DNA of 64,000 bases from Varroa destructor. Taxonomy: Eukaryota > Arthropoda > Arachnida > Mesostigmata > Varroidae. How positions within the stretch are numbered: position 1 is the first letter of the stretch; the number at the start of each line of letters is the position of its first letter. The notes beneath the pieces were generated by a model. The model had not been told where the DNA came from. It ran no database searches and saw nothing but the letters and a program-made list of their open reading frames with translations. This document shows positions 47,494 through 60,437 of the stretch, in pieces. The translations under genes and the position numbers were made by a program. The DNA lies in assembly GCF_002443255.2 (NCBI RefSeq), contig NW_019211457.1, positions 35,966,105 through 36,030,104 of the forward strand. Direction: 5' to 3'.

Positions 47494-49925
47494 CATCCAT
47501 ATAAAGCAATGCAGAATGTAAAACTCGGTACATTTATTTTTTTACACCAATCGAACCCAGTAATCGAAGGTGTATGTGTATTTAGCGAGTGCTTATTGCT
47601 AACTGGAGACAGCCTGCTGTGAACTGAAAGCATAGAAACGTTGCTGAAAGACATTACCCTTCCTTTCTAGCGAATAGTAGTGAAAGTCCTCCTACTGCTA
47701 CACGACTTCAGGGTCTGGGTTGTGCAAGAGCCTTGACTTTCTATCATCCTAATCGTCTGATAATTGTTTAATCGTAAGATCTAATCACTCTTGTGAATCG
47801 AGACATCTTCCTGGATGGTCGCAGCAAGGTTCCAAGTTGAAGGCTTCATTACTTTGTTTACCTTTAGCGTTATTGCGGGCTTCCGATACCTTGGAATCGG
47901 CTAGTAGTCGATATGCTGCCCCGAATTTAAGAAGGTAACGATTAAAGCGATAAAGTTCGCTTGATGGCTACGCTGGCCTCCTTTCCTTTTTGTTGTTGTT
48001 TCAAGATTGAATTGTTTTGATTGATACGCGATCTCATATGAAGGAACTTTGACAGGTTAAGAATTATAATACTTTCATGAGACCGCTCCAGAGGAATGAC
48101 GCAGACTGTGTGTAGCCGTCTCCATATCGCACATTTTCTGCGAGATATGCTGCTGCTGACAAGGGCATTTAAAAGCGTGTCTGAACTTTTTGCTTTACTA
48201 TTCAATTAAATTCAGGATGTCCGGACGAAGGTGTAATGTGTTGACTAACTTATATTTCTTGAAGTCTTTGCTGAAACCTTGCTGAGATCTTTAAAGTTAA
48301 CCGGAGAACCGTTGTTATAGCAAACTACGCTCAAAACTCTATACAGTTGGACGTGATTGTGAAGGGTTTGAAGAAGTATTGACAGTTGGCACATTACAGT
48401 CTCTTAAGTAGAAGGTCTTGCGATAAATAGTCAACTTTAACAAAATACTTTTCTAGGTTCTGATTCATAGAACCTAATGGAAAGATCTCCCTTGCTATGG
48501 TTTTTAGGAACTTTGAGGAATCTTTCAAACGATCTTGTGCCGGTCCTTTTTCATGTTGTACCAGCTTATAATATTCGTGCATGATTAAACATTTAGGATC
48601 CACAGAATTTTTCATTCGGGAATGAAATACTATTTATTGAGTCTTAGGTATTGCTCTGTGATGACTCGGTCAAGACCGGTTACTTGTCATTGTGGAAAGA
48701 TCAGCTAGTCTGAGCTCTCTCTCTATATGTATATGCCTTTCCCGCATGGTAGCTAGTCTGATAGGCAGTTTTACCTGCAATCATTGATCCGGGATGGTGT
48801 GCTCGATTTATCTGACTGTACTACGCAACGTCGCGTCGGTTAGTAGGAACTCTGTACTTGACGAGTGCAGAAGCACATCCGAAGTACTTGTGTAGTACGC
48901 GCTTTGAGTCAAAACTTAACGCCAGTGCCCACGAAAACATGTTCCTCAGGCGGAGGCGTGATTATGTTCTATGCTTATTGAGAATACCGAAAAAAGATCC
49001 GTTTTTACTGCAGCCCTACTTAATAATACTTAGACAAACAAATATTGCTTGCCTGTGTGGACTCATTTTTGCTGGGTACCAGTAAGTGAGGACAACGTAT
49101 ATGCAGTAGGATTCAACTAAGGCTAAAAACTTGCATTAAGGTAATAGGCTCGGCGGGCTCAAACTTCTCATGTGATAGCGCTACTGTAAATACGACTCTG
49201 CATATGTTTACGCAAAATGTTTCTGATATTCAAGTGATTATTTTCTATTGAGATCCTTTAGTGGGTTGGTGCTCCTTGACAGGTTCAGTATAAAGCTGTG
49301 CACATAGTTCAACATGGCTTGAAACTGAGAGGTTCAGTTATGTTAGTCCCAATACCAGGACTTTTTACGATTTAGGCGTGTGCACCCTAAAAAAAATTGA
49401 TGTTGCTATTTTGGTGAGCTTGGGACCTATTTTGTTGTGTCTGTTAAAAATGGCTTTTAGCCTTTGCTAATGGCTATATCGCCTCCAAATAGCGAAAGTA
49501 GTTTGAACTTTCTCTCGGATTTGCCGGATGCTACACTTCACTTCAAGGTGTGCAAAAAATTCAGGCTCAACTATTCGATTGATCATATCTTGTTGTCGCT
49601 GAGGAGGGTATTCCTTTTTGCAAATAAGATCGCTCAAATACAGGCGGACACATATATATGTTTAGACCCGAAAGAAATCATGAGTGACACCGCTGCGAAA
49701 CCCGTTTTGGTTGCATTTTAACACCATAACCGCTTTTTGCTCCGGACACTTAACCTGTGAAGGAACGAAAAACTCGTGAATCTTTCTGTCGACTCCTGAG
49801 TCACGCTTTGGTACAAACCGTAATGCCTTCATACCGAGCAATGCTCATCAAGTTTGTATTTAATGCATATACATGCAATAGGGAAGCGGTTATCTCGTTG
49901 ATGGTTTTGTTTAACTCGTAGTCGT

Positions 49926-49974
49926 ACTAAGAGGTCACTGCAACTTTTCTTAAAAGTTGCAGTGACCCCTTAGT
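49926..49974. repeat. Near-perfect inverted repeat, 23-bp arms, 3-base loop
   Basis: The left arm (49,926-49,948) and right arm (49,952-49,974) pair over 23 positions with a single mismatch (A in AAGAGGTC against GGGGTC in the partner), around the loop CTT. This is the strongest foldback I found. The short loop is unlike a microRNA precursor and more like a palindromic mobile-element end or a miniature foldback element. No flanking gene or element could be tied to it. Confidence 0.93.
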
Positions 49975-52900
49975 CCTTAAGTAAGATGCCCATAAATGGC
50001 TTCCTATACACCGGTTAAAATGGTGATCTCGACGGCCGCATTTATAACATTGCATCTCGTTGGCCGTATGTGCTCCACCTTCAACATTTACACTGCCAAA
50101 GTCCACAGTTAATGAAATTCACATGTCCAATGGGTGGCACAACAAACAGACTACAGACAAATGGCGTTGATTCGCTGGCTCAAGGTTTCGCTCGCGGTTA
50201 AATCTATAGTTGTCGTCGTTTTATCTCTAACCTCATACTGAAAGTATCCATGCTTTGCCTGTCTGTTCCTGGTATCAGAAATATGTAGCGACATTCAATA
50301 ATACCACTTGAATGGTCCGGGAATACTCATTGGAATCGATTTAATCTTAGGCTTGCGCCGGTTAAAGGTATTCGATAGTTCTGAGCATCCGATGTAATGG
50401 CGATATACGGAGCGGTGGTGCGCAGACTGATCTGCATCGACGAATATATAGAACGCACGTATACCTATGTAACACTCTATTCGCGCCAGCTTGAAGTGCA
50501 AGCTTCTCAAGAGATAAGCTTAACGATCATTTTATCACAAGCTGCTACGTTCTTTTCAAACTGGGTAGTTACACACTGCATTTTCCTTAATAGTACATTA
50601 GATTAGGAAATGAAGGTTTGTAGAAAAGGCTACGCATTGTTCAGTATGTGGAAGAAACAAACTCAAAAAAACTTGAGGCACGGAAAGTATTCATGACTAA
50701 TTTTAATGGTCATCATGATGACATTGCGCACGATTTGATCGAACACGAATTGACTCCCGTCGTAGTATGATGACTTCTTTCTATTTAGATTATTTTATGA
50801 AGGCTAGAACAGTATAGGCTTGAAACGAAGCTACTAACGGCGCCAATTTACGGGCGCTAAGTTTTCGGCCCTCATGAAAAAAGGTACATGCTTTCGTATG
50901 ATGTCACAAATATCACCGCTAAAAAAAGGCTGGTGCTGGTTTACTGATAGACTGTGGGTTGAGACGTTCTCTGCATTATAACTCGACTATACTACATCGT
51001 TTGCGAAGCACAGGCGAAAGGCACTATAATAAAATGTGTATTAATGACCAACTTTTCCCAATTCAGACACACTTAAAAAAGAATGGGCTTTAGCACAAGA
51101 CCCATTTCCTCCTTTAACCCTAATAGAAGAGGCATCATAAAGCTGAGCTAAATTTCGAACGTTTCCTCTTTCACATGGCGTGAACACTATAATGTAATTA
51201 TGTCTAACAGTCGCAAAACGTTATTTCGCACGAGCCGCTGCAGTGCCCTCAAGTTGATCACTATTAACATTATGCCACTGATTTCATCGTTGGGATCTGA
51301 AATTACTTCGGTTGACGTGTGGCACACAACGCAACGGCGACGCAGAAATAACGATTACGTGTATATCAGACTGCTATGATATCCGTTGACTACATCGATG
51401 GTCGGAAAACATTGTTTCCTTGATCGCAGAGTTGCGAACTAGTTGGCCAATATCCGTATAAGACATCGCATATACACTGTCACCGATCTCGACGCTCTAA
51501 GCGGAAAGGTATCGGACTGATCGTTCCCCGAATGCAGCGGGCATGATACTGATTAACCACAATGACATCCTGTAAACGACTGCATTCATGTGGTTACATC
51601 TGTAAATTTGAATTTCATTGTATTACATTATACTGAGTTCTCTTCACATACTCTTTATAGGGAATGCCTGTTGAATTACACTCATGGTATACGTATTACG
51701 CAGGCACATGGCGTTGCCTCAAGTACATTCAATGAAGCTGTATTAAAGCAGTGCCGAATTCCTTTCTCGAGAAAGATACTTAGTACGAGATGAATTTAGC
51801 AGAACCAAAGCAAAAATAGGAGCACTTGGCTGTATCATAGTCTAACAGCGTAGTGCCATTTTGTGTCTATCATTCTTCGGTAGTCGGTAACGAGTTTTAC
51901 TTTTCTCTTCATCCCTCGGTTTCCTGCTTCCTGTCTCCGTTTCAGTGGACGCTAGCTCGGAAGTTTGGAAGTAGGTGGCTTCATAGAATTTTTTTGGTTG
52001 CATGTATACTGACGGATATGGCGCCAACAAAGACGCGACGCAAAATCATGGGAAAGGAAAGTGAGCGGGCGGAGAGAGAACAAACGAACTAGCGCGACTC
52101 GGGAACAAACAAATGATGCAGTATAGAGTAAGATAGTTAATTGACAAAGGACCGAACGAGCACAAGAGTAGGAAAGGCAGCTGACTTAGTGAATTGGAGA
52201 AAAATATGCAGACGGACGCCGACAGATAGATAGAGCAGGGAGCGCGTCGGAATAAATCTGCCTCAGCCAGGGTCCGTCCGCAAACTTGCGAATGTCATAT
52301 GCAGACGACGGAGGAACAGGAGGAAGGAAAATACTACTGGCTGAGGCCTGGTTCAGGTCCATAGAAGTAGGGAAGGACGCACATTTTCAAACTGACGGTG
52401 AGAGCGGTCGCAGACGCCACTAGGTTTATTTGGGCCACTAAAGCCCTTCCCAGAATTACCCTCTATAGAGCAACAGCTTGAACTGGCGATGTGTGCCAGT
52501 GACATATAATATACATCTACCGACAATCTGAATGGTCATAACGCTGTGCGTAAAGGATCCTTCTTTGCATATTAGCATTACTGCTACGAACCGTATACCG
52601 TTGATATTGTTAAGTCAGAGAAAGGGTCGTATCAAATATATCATGCAAATGAAAATAATGAAAAATCTATCGAGGAGTGTGGCATGATCCTTTTAGACGG
52701 TGGGTCATTTCAAATAAAAACACGTTCTGCAAATAATGCTTTTAGCTTGCCGCGTAGTTTAGTTCACAGGTTATATAAAAATCTTAGTTGTCAGGTAAGA
52801 GGGTTTTAAAATAGGCATCGCGCTTGGCACGCACCAATAGGTGAATTAAAGAACGTTCGTTATATCACAGACACCTTTTGACAGTACTGCGGTGCAAGAA

Positions 52901-55900
52901 TGTTGCGGTCGTTCGCAAACATTCGTTGGCGTCTGTCGTTTGATTTTTGGTTTTCTAGAGTTCACCGTATGCGCTATATAACACACATTATATTAAACAA
53001 GAAAGTCCAGTATTGATAACGTTTTTGTAAACGTAATATTGCATATCGACATTGAGAAATTGATTGAGCCGTCGCCTCTAGCCACTGTATGGAAATAAAA
53101 TGTGCAAGCCAGCACCTATAATCGTGTATCAAGTGGCCTAGGAAAGGGTTCTCTCGCTGCACTCATAAAAACGTTGCAATGTACAGATCATTTCAATGGA
53201 TTCTTCACATAATTAACTTTGAATGGGCAGCGTATTTATTTTCTATACATCTTCCAATTTTTGTTAACGACAGATACATTTTTCAGCCCTTATTTTGTTT
53301 TCGCAGAGTCTGTGTTCTCTTTTTTAGAAGTACCGATTTCTTGTCTTTTTTTGCTTCGTTTTTGAGGGACTCATATGAAAGGTTGAGGCCACTCTATCAG
53401 GAACGAAAGGAAGCAGTTAGTGAAAAGTCGATTTAGCAGTGATCAATAGGGGAGGAGGCCCAGAGTATCACGTTCCTTGGGGCCACTTGGGGAGCTAAGC
53501 AAGGTAACGGGAGCAGGTGTTGAAGTGTCGCTTACAGGCTGAATGCTTAATTTCTTGCTGAGCATGCGCCTTTCGAACTTTAGGAGTCACGATCCACCAA
53601 TGGGGCCTTTTTCTTGAAGTTTTTGCCCTCTAAAATCTAGGTCCGCTTTTTCCAAGGGTTTCACCTTACGTAGTAGTGAGAGAAAAGCCCTAAGTTTCCA
53701 TCCTTTTAGGTTTGCGCGTCAACTTTCTATTGATGATTCGGCTACATGCGACATGACCTTGTCCAGGGAAACGACGCAGGCATATAAAAATTAGGGGTCA
53801 CGAAATAGGATAGATCTGAGCGCTTTGCTTTGATTTTTCAGGAAGTGTGAAAGGATAGCAGAAAAAAACTTTAGACTGGTTAATTATATGTAAATTGCAG
53901 TCACACCGAAGTGGAAAATCACTGTCTATTACCTCGAAGTTTCCTCAAAGGTTTCGTCTCGCATTGCGCAGCAGAACCTTGTAGGCATCTGCCTGACATG
54001 TATAGAATTTATTTTACTCAAAATAGGTGCTATTTTTATTACTTAGCCATTAAGTTGTTCGTCGACTTTCACTAGTATGTGGTGTAGATGTTGCTTTTTT
54101 TTTTGCTAAAACCAACCTCAATAGACCAAGATTGGACATGTAATGGACTCAATGATTGACCCACTTCTATTGGACACTGCACAACCAGTAAGTAATACAG
54201 AAAATGATTAGAAAAAAAGGAGACGCTATGTGTTGGAATAGACGCTGGAGAACCCGAAGTCGGGTACGCAATTAAGATGTATTTGACTGAGGTATATCTG
54301 GCCTCTACGTCATCCCTTCCCTCGGCAGATCCGGTGATGCTAAGGTTTATATAACTACCTTGGGGCCAGATAGCCGTTGTTGTACCTTTTGGATTTTAGT
54401 CATAGCTGCCATGGAACGATGTCGTCCTGTAAGCAACTGCACCGAGATATAACACAAGGTTAGACCTACAATGGCTCATCGTAACACTATTGTTCATGAG
54501 TTCCTGATCTAGCACGTCAGCTAATCATGGTGAAGGTGTGCTCTTCTGTATTCTTTATAAGAGAAATGCACGTAAGGGACTAGTACACGTATCTAACACA
54601 AAGTTTTAGAATTCGTTGACGGGCTAATACGTACTGCTATAGCATGCTGTGTAGAACATTCCGAGCTAATCTCGAACAGAATCAACACTGCTACCGTCAC
54701 CTCCGCCAACTTGGTCTCATCTGCGGATGCTCCGCAACCGGATCTATCGCGGATCCTGTGGCCCGAAGCTGAATATCCAAGGGGACCGAAGCATAGCTCG
54801 TTGAAAAGAAATTCCTTCCTACTCATTGCATCCCCCTTGGACTTGGACAGATCCTCTTGCAAAAGGCTCGTGGTGACCGGGACAGAAGCCGCTACCTCAT
54901 GATTACAAAGGCGTAGGCTCCGATAGGGGACAAGGCCATAAACGTTCACAGGAACGTGAATCAGCGAAGCTCCTGTGAGATGAAGAGTACGCAAAAAAGC
55001 TTTTTATGAAAACATGTTCAGTCGATCACAGTCGAGCTAAGAATACATGATGGATCACCGTGTTTAGGGGCAGGTCATTTTAATGCTCTGCAGAATTGGC
55101 TGCTTAATTCATCCGAGAGTATCTCTTAAGTAGTGCGTTTTTAGCTTTAGCTCGTAACTGATAACTACCTATAGTGTAGATTTTTCTGACCAAAAACGTA
55201 ACGCATTTTTTTTATTATGGAGACCTTTTGAGCAGATGTTTTTGTTTATATATTTCGAACTGCAGCAATTATATATCTCAAGAAATGTAAGTAACTTATA
55301 TAATAAATGCCGATAGAGATTTTGCACAAGCTATTGGTATCACCTAGCTATAAATACTCAGTTTTGGCTTTCCTTAGCGGCAGAACTAAGTCTGGACAGG
55401 GCGTAAAAAGCTAATTAACAACGACTAAATGAGTGTATTTGCAACATGCCATTAGAAAAAGAAAGAGGTTTGCACGCGGTGTAAACTGTGGGCAATGCCT
55501 TATGTTCTCCAAATAAAAACAGAACCTAAGCAAGTAGACAACGGTTCGAGCCATAACCTTGATTATCAGGAGGCTCCCATGTTCTACTTAGGATGTTTCG
55601 CTAGAAGCTGAAGGGTCGTAAAGCTATCTAACCATACCGCGTAACGCAAAGCTAGCTTCAGCGTACAGCTTTATGCTATGGTGTTCAGAAATTGTTTCTA
55701 AGAAAGCCAAGCGGTGTAAAAAAAGTGCAGGGAAAAATCTGCTTTATAGGACTTTTAGCATTTACAGAAATGACCTAAAATATATCCTTGCAAGGATTCT
55801 CGCCACGCTGTTGGATTTTATAGCGCATTAATGTCAAGGACTGTTAATTAGATAAACGTTTGAGGAACACGAACTAAATTGTTCTGATTTACCCGAAACT

Positions 55901-57287
55901 TTGTTTCACAAACATAACTGACCCTCAGTGCATTTGTAACAGGGAGCCAGGTTAGGTAAAAGCCAAAATGCGTGATGTGTTTATCCGAACTCGAACCTGC
56001 GCAATGTTCTTCCCCAAGTAAGCACATTAAGTTGCGTCAAATTAATAAAAAAAAATTAAACATCAAAGCAGGCAGCTAGACAAGCTTCACTCTGACATGA
56101 GACGTATTTTTTTATACCTGTCTGAATTGCCTAAGTTTAGCCATATCTGTTGATTGCGGCATGTATATATATATTATAGTGTTTTCAGTAAAGAAATGGC
56201 CATCTCCGGCAGAAAAATAGTTCCTGTGATCAATAGACGGCTGCCTGTACGACTTAACATGTCGAACAGACCAGAACGTTGGCTTTGATAGCTTGCTGCC
56301 GTTTGTATTTCATTTTATGAGCCTTTTACAGCCTTTGCTGACCCTCTGCGAAACAGGCATAGTCATTCCATGAGACATTTTTACCGCCGTCACTCTGTTC
56401 ATTGCCAAGTGCACATCTGAGAACAAACAAATAACAATGAATATGCTATGCACAATATACCTTACAGGCAGGCCAGAGCACAGCATCGTAAAAGGGTACA
56501 CATATTGATAAATGGACGGACGGTTAAGTGTCGTTTGTGTGATGCTTTTCTGTAAATAATTTTCAATTTTAATGTAGAGCATGCTACTGAAGCGTCATGT
56601 CATTCATGAGCAAATATATGATTTATTGAGGTCACACGATCAGCATTGAATGTATTCTATGAAAATTTCATTGACTGAGTGCTTTTCTAAAATCAACATG
56701 GCGTATACGTAGATGGAAGCAGACCTATTCAAGTTCTCATTGGTGTGTGAAATTCAATGTCCTGATCTGTCCTACTCTTTACTAAATTTTTGAATGTTAA
56801 TGCCAATAACGTGAAAACACTTTCGCTGCAGTGTAACTGCTTGGTAGGTACCTTCAGCGTCTAAAAACTATCCTCTATTTACGTGTCACCTCTTCCTTTC
56901 CCTACCTCCGTGCTGTGTCGAACGCAACTATCGAGAACCTATAGTAATTGAAAACTAAAGGTAACATATTATCTCGCAAATAAAATCTAATTTGGCAATA
57001 TACATTCTATAGCTATGTAACTAAGCTACAACAAAATTAAAAACTATGAAAATTAATTAATGAAATGGCTAAAGGGCTTTCCACGTTGTTCTATGGATCG
57101 CATTATTATAAGATTTTTCTAATTATATAAACACTATTTACATCTTAGTTCTGCTTCTAAGGGTTACCAGCTAAGTGGTATTAATCTTTGTTACTACTAC
57201 TACTACTACCCGGATTCAGGCACAATTTTCAGTTACTCTAAGTGCTTTTACGTTTGGCCCACCTTTTTTTCTATGGCAGTCTTTTCG
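49975..57287. other. Unassigned DNA
   Basis: No gene recognised. 52.0-52.4 kb is strongly purine-rich on the plus strand. 54.59-54.99 kb is slightly G+C-richer and holds overlapping frames (minus 133 codons, plus 63 codons) without motifs. A (TAC)6 array lies at 57,192-57,209. Confidence 0.5.
57192..57209. repeat. (TAC)6 microsatellite
   Basis: Six perfect TAC units. Confidence 0.95.
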
Positions 57288-57313
57288 TATATATATATAT
57301 ATATATATATATA
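57288..57313. repeat. (TA)13 microsatellite
   Basis: Twenty-six bases of alternating T and A, about 380 bases beyond the 3' end of the readable integrase of the Gypsy-type relic. Confidence 0.97.
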
Positions 57314-57694
57314 GGGCACAAAAGTACGTGGGCTGATGCTACATTCGTTTTGGAATAGAGTCCTGTGTTAGCATGCGCGACTGCCTGTGATATTGTTTGG
57401 CACTGCGATCTGTGCCAGTGTTTTGCATCTCCATATAATTGAAATTGCCGATTGTTAAGGCGTGTTATGGTCCAGTGTGTCGTTGCGCCTGCACTCGATC
57501 AATCTGTATCGGCATGACTGACTAGACAAGAGTGGCCTAACTTTGATGCTTAACTGTGTTTCAGTTCTGTCAAATTACGATTATAGATAGGACTGTTAAA
57601 GGGTACGTCGTTAGTGTCATTCGGAATAGAAATCGTACTGTGTCCTATAGATTCTGCCTACTTTTAATGCGTATCTGTTTTTCAGCGCAACATG

Positions 57695-58600
57695 CTAGTA
57701 GCCATTCGTGGAAAGAATCAACCCCATTGGCTGAGCTGAACACGTGCTAACTGCCCCGTGCCCCTGTCGTAAATTCGTTTTGCCGCGTTGCAAATATTTC
57801 ACTGACTTGATAGTGATGTTACTTGTCTTCAGTGATTGGTTGCATAATGGCAGGGGTGCGGCCGAACTTTTCACGCGTCTGCTAGCCACTACTCTAGAAA
57901 CGCTGTGTTGAAGTTTTCCTTGTTTCAACTTATCGTCTCGACCATCTGGTGACGAGGTGACTGACTATAGGCTTAACCTTACAAATGTTACAAAATTCTC
58001 GAAACATACACCTGGAGTTCGCATCCGTGTGTGTTTCCTACCCTGTGTCCTAACCCTTCGGATGATTCGGGTCGTCGTGTCTCGACCTAATTCGTCGACT
58101 TTAAAAACGTCATTGTAACGGTCCACTGTGACCACATAGAACTTATTCTCCGGTCGAAGATATCCTAATAAAGCCCTTTAGGGCACCGTTATATCTATTG
58201 AAAATATTAGGCGTTGTTCGGTTCTGTATATTTGACACACGCTGCATCTTTCCCGCTAGATTTTCAAATCGTTCCTAATTCAAGGCTAGTGTACCCTGTT
58301 GATGAGCGGGACGCTGTATCAGCAAATGTGCGCTAGAAATAATTTATGCGCCTGGCTTATGAATTCGGTTTGAAAATTAGGTGGGACTATTGCTATTTAC
58401 CACCGCTATAGCAGCTCATGATTCACTATAAATGTACCCCATATGCCTCGGTATAAAAGAATTTCTTGTATCTTTTCGTTTGGTGGGCCAGCCTCTTTTG
58501 CGTGGTCCGTCCAACTTCCTCATGACCTTACAATGTGTTGTCTCTTTTTTACCATGATCTATTAATGGACCAGTCACCCAGTGGTAGTGACGATGTTCGA
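57695..58600 (-). pseudogene. Integrase of the Gypsy-type relic
   Basis: From about 58,500 the reading begins with RGWPTKRKDTRNSFIPRHMG, a segment typical of the linker before the integrase zinc domain. EFISQAHK (about 58,355) follows, then CSVCQIYRTEQR (about 58,245-58,210), the Cys pair of the HHCC zinc-binding domain. The catalytic core is partly readable: FYVVTVDRYND, then KVDELGRDTTTRIIRRV (about 58,140-58,070). The DNG-x-x-F segment holding the second catalytic Asp is replaced by unrelated residues, and VTSSPDGRDDK (about 57,930) stands where HVTSSPYHPQSNG is expected. A 77-codon open frame (57,928-57,695) carries the remaining core to a stop. Integrase joins the cDNA to host DNA; this copy cannot. 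Confidence 0.88.
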
Positions 58601-58639
58601 TCTGTTTCATCAAATCGGGAATCTCCAGATTTAGTCACT

Positions 58640-59045
58640 TGTCTGGTTCACCGCTAATGGATGTTGGTTTAGCGAGTCTGCTATACGGTTTGACCTTTCT
58701 AGAATAGGCTTTATTTTGTGAGCTTGAAACACATGCATTAGAGACGTTTAGGACATGAGCTTATAGGTTTAGCAAATATGTTTTCCAGCAGTTTGCGATC
58801 CGCGCGCAATCACTCCACTCATGGCATATATAATTATAGAACTTTATGCATATTATTTAGGCATACTACTCTTTCTCATTCTCCGCGTACTTTTGTTAAC
58901 ATACGCAGGATGTGTATGCTACTGCTGTACTATCGTGTAGAAATGGAGCTCTAGGTCCGACATCGGTTGCGTCTGTTTGAATTATAATTGGCTTATCCTT
59001 GTCGAAGTATATTAGTGTTGATGTATCTACAAGTTTTTTTTAATT
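58640..59045 (-). pseudogene. RNase H domain of the Gypsy-type relic
   Basis: The reading from about 59,033 is LVDTSTLIYFDKDKPIIIQT, followed by DATDVGPRAPFL. This is the canonical start of a retrotransposon RNase H, where the Asp of TDA(S/T) is catalytic. It continues with HDSTAVAYTS, then QKYAENEKE (normally QKYAEIEKE) and, after stops, a DRKLLENIFAKPISSCPKRL block (normally DHKPLE...) at about 58,810-58,750. RNase H removes the RNA strand during reverse transcription. The order is intact, but several stops and substitutions in the conserved blocks abolish function. Confidence 0.92.
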
Positions 59046-59049
59046 TGCG

Positions 59050-59385
59050 TGAAAGCTTACTTCTGCTGGCTTTACCAGGCAAATTGATGCCGATGCCGTG
59101 TCGGCCTACATAAAGGTTCTGGAATTTGCAACGAATTAGAAGCAAATGAGAGCATCCAGTTTACATACACTGGGAGGCTCATCACTCCTTTCACATAGTT
59201 GGACCGTGGCATACGGTCTTTATATTTTCAGGCCCTGTTTTCAGTCCTTCTCTGTTAACGATATATCCTACTAATTTGACTTCTGACGTCCCTGGACAAA
59301 TGCTGATTTTGGTAACTCGTCCCGTCGAAGATGTGCTCATGCATATTGACAAGTGTTTCTAGTCGATATTTTTTTTGGTCTGCCG
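59050..59385 (-). pseudogene. Reverse transcriptase, distal (thumb/connection) part only
   Basis: From about 59,370 the reading is GAADQKKYRLETLVNMHEH, the helix that follows the YxDD motif. After a frameshift comes ISICPGTSEVKLVGYIVNRE, then GLKTGPENIKTV (to about 59,215), matching the ...F-x-x-x-EV-x-FLGH-x-V-x-x-EG-x-x-x-P-x-K hallmark of Ty3/Gypsy RTs. After another frameshift near 59,200 it reads VKGVMSLPVYVNWMLSFASN, then LQIPEPLCRPTR and HQFAW, the classic VKE-x-xSFLG-x-x-x-YRRF...PL-x-x-LTR...F-W run. The fingers and palm, including a readable YxDD, are absent, because the protease block ends only about 20 bases upstream. Confidence 0.93.
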
Positions 59386-59404
59386 CTCCATTTATGCTTT
59401 CTAC

Positions 59405-59690
59405 TTTGCGCGGTACTTGAATAGCTTTAGCTCGAGATACGCACTTGCAAATAAGAATATCTTTATATCCGTTTTGACCATTTGAAATGGCACAAGTTGC
59501 AAGTATTGTGTGTACACATACCTGATGTGTAATCGCTTTATGTGGCTACTTAGCCTCTTGTAGGCCTTGGAGGCAATGACATTACACATTGTTCCTACTT
59601 TGAGAAGGACTCGCAACTCTTTGCGTTGTTCTTCGATCTGTAAGCTGACCCACGGCTTTCATTTAAACATTCGGCCTATTTTCTCTGTCA
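59405..59690 (-). pseudogene. Aspartic protease of the Gypsy-type relic
   Basis: The reading from about 59,690 gives KPWVSLQIEEQRKELRVLLK, then VGTMCNVIASKAYKRL. Gypsy-type retropepsins have an inner-strand segment followed by the active-site D-T/S-G-A and then (S/T)CNV(I/M)-x-x-x-x-Y. Here the active site reads VGTM instead of DTGA, so the catalytic Asp is lost, but CNVI...Y-x-RL is preserved. The 71-codon frame continues to a stop at 59,401. The protease normally cuts the Gag-Pol polyprotein. Confidence 0.8.
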
Positions 59691-59774
59691 GGACAAAAAC
59701 AATTTCTAAGTCAGAACTAAACTCTTGATAGTCTTCTGACTACGTTGAGGTTATGTTTTCGTTCCTGTCCTGGC

Positions 59775-60437
59775 TTGCACATGCGGCTAAAGTGACTTCT
59801 CTCATTGCTTATGTTGTATATTAAACCTCAGCCCAGGGGCTTCTTTACGGCATGCTTACATTTACAGTTTTTGCATTGTTTTCCACCTAGGGACTTGTGC
59901 GTTTATATTGCGCTGTATCGCTCTATCGTACTATAAACGGCCGCAGCCTGTTCAGTTAGCTCGTTGTTTTTTGTGTTATCATGTCGATCCCCTTTACTCA
60001 TTTAAAATACTCTTTCACTGTCTTCATATGTTTCCAGAGTCCGCATAACAATGTCGATGGTTAGTTTCTTATGATAATTTTTCCCGGCCGTATTAAAACG
60101 CGTGCTTAGTATCAGTTTGTCTCTGGACATCGTTGTTAAGCACACGTTTTTACCTACTCGCTCTCAAAACTCTTTCGCTGCTTTGGTACCAACCGGATTG
60201 GCTAATTAGAACAAGTACCTATAAAAGAGTACACTTGTATCAATAGTTAACACTCGGATCGCTGCAATAAAGCTCAATAGGAGTTTTAAGAGATGCGAAG
60301 AGTTCCTTCCCGATGAGATTCTCGTCTCCGTCTGTCATAATCATGACAAGACTATTCAAAAAGGGTTGGTTTGCATCTCTGAATACAGATCTAAAGTGCA
60401 GGCCGCTCGTGAAGACCGAGTAGTGTATGTCGTGCAA
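59775..60437 (-). pseudogene. Gag remains (capsid and zinc knuckles) of the Gypsy-type relic
   Basis: The C-terminal part is clear. CKNCKCKHAVKKPLG (59,875-59,830) is a CX2CX3-4H zinc-knuckle type seen in Gypsy nucleocapsids as CKNCG-x-x-HAP(K/R)-x-C. About 60 bases on, HFSRMCK (about 59,785) is the second knuckle. Upstream, RDKLILSTRFNTAG and LETYEDSERVF (about 60,122-60,010) match the RD(R/K)-I/L-V-x-GI...L-x-x-AL-x-x-CR-x-xE helix region of the capsid. A 65-codon frame (60,437-60,240) includes DGDENLIGKE, which fits the preceding capsid helix. Gag forms the particle and binds the RNA genome. The N-terminus cannot be recognised. Confidence 0.7.

Larger units (their letters stand above)
42122..49925. 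other. Unassigned A+T-rich DNA
   Basis: The first 200-500 bases may contain unreadable N-terminal remains of mariner relic D. No gene recognised. Minus-strand frames at 47,942-48,205 and 48,394-48,615 lie in one stretch and look moderately protein-like (for example MHEYYKLVQHEKGPAQDRL), but I cannot name a family. Plus 49,464-49,721 is an isolated 85-codon frame without motifs. Contains a second tRNA-like SINE candidate (44,985-45,052) and a 24-bp hairpin (47,470-47,493). Confidence 0.5.

Noticed and set aside
47942..48615. Two neighbouring minus-strand frames that look protein-like
   Set aside because: I could not match them to any retroelement or host family, and they are interrupted by stops. 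Noted in the region entry only.
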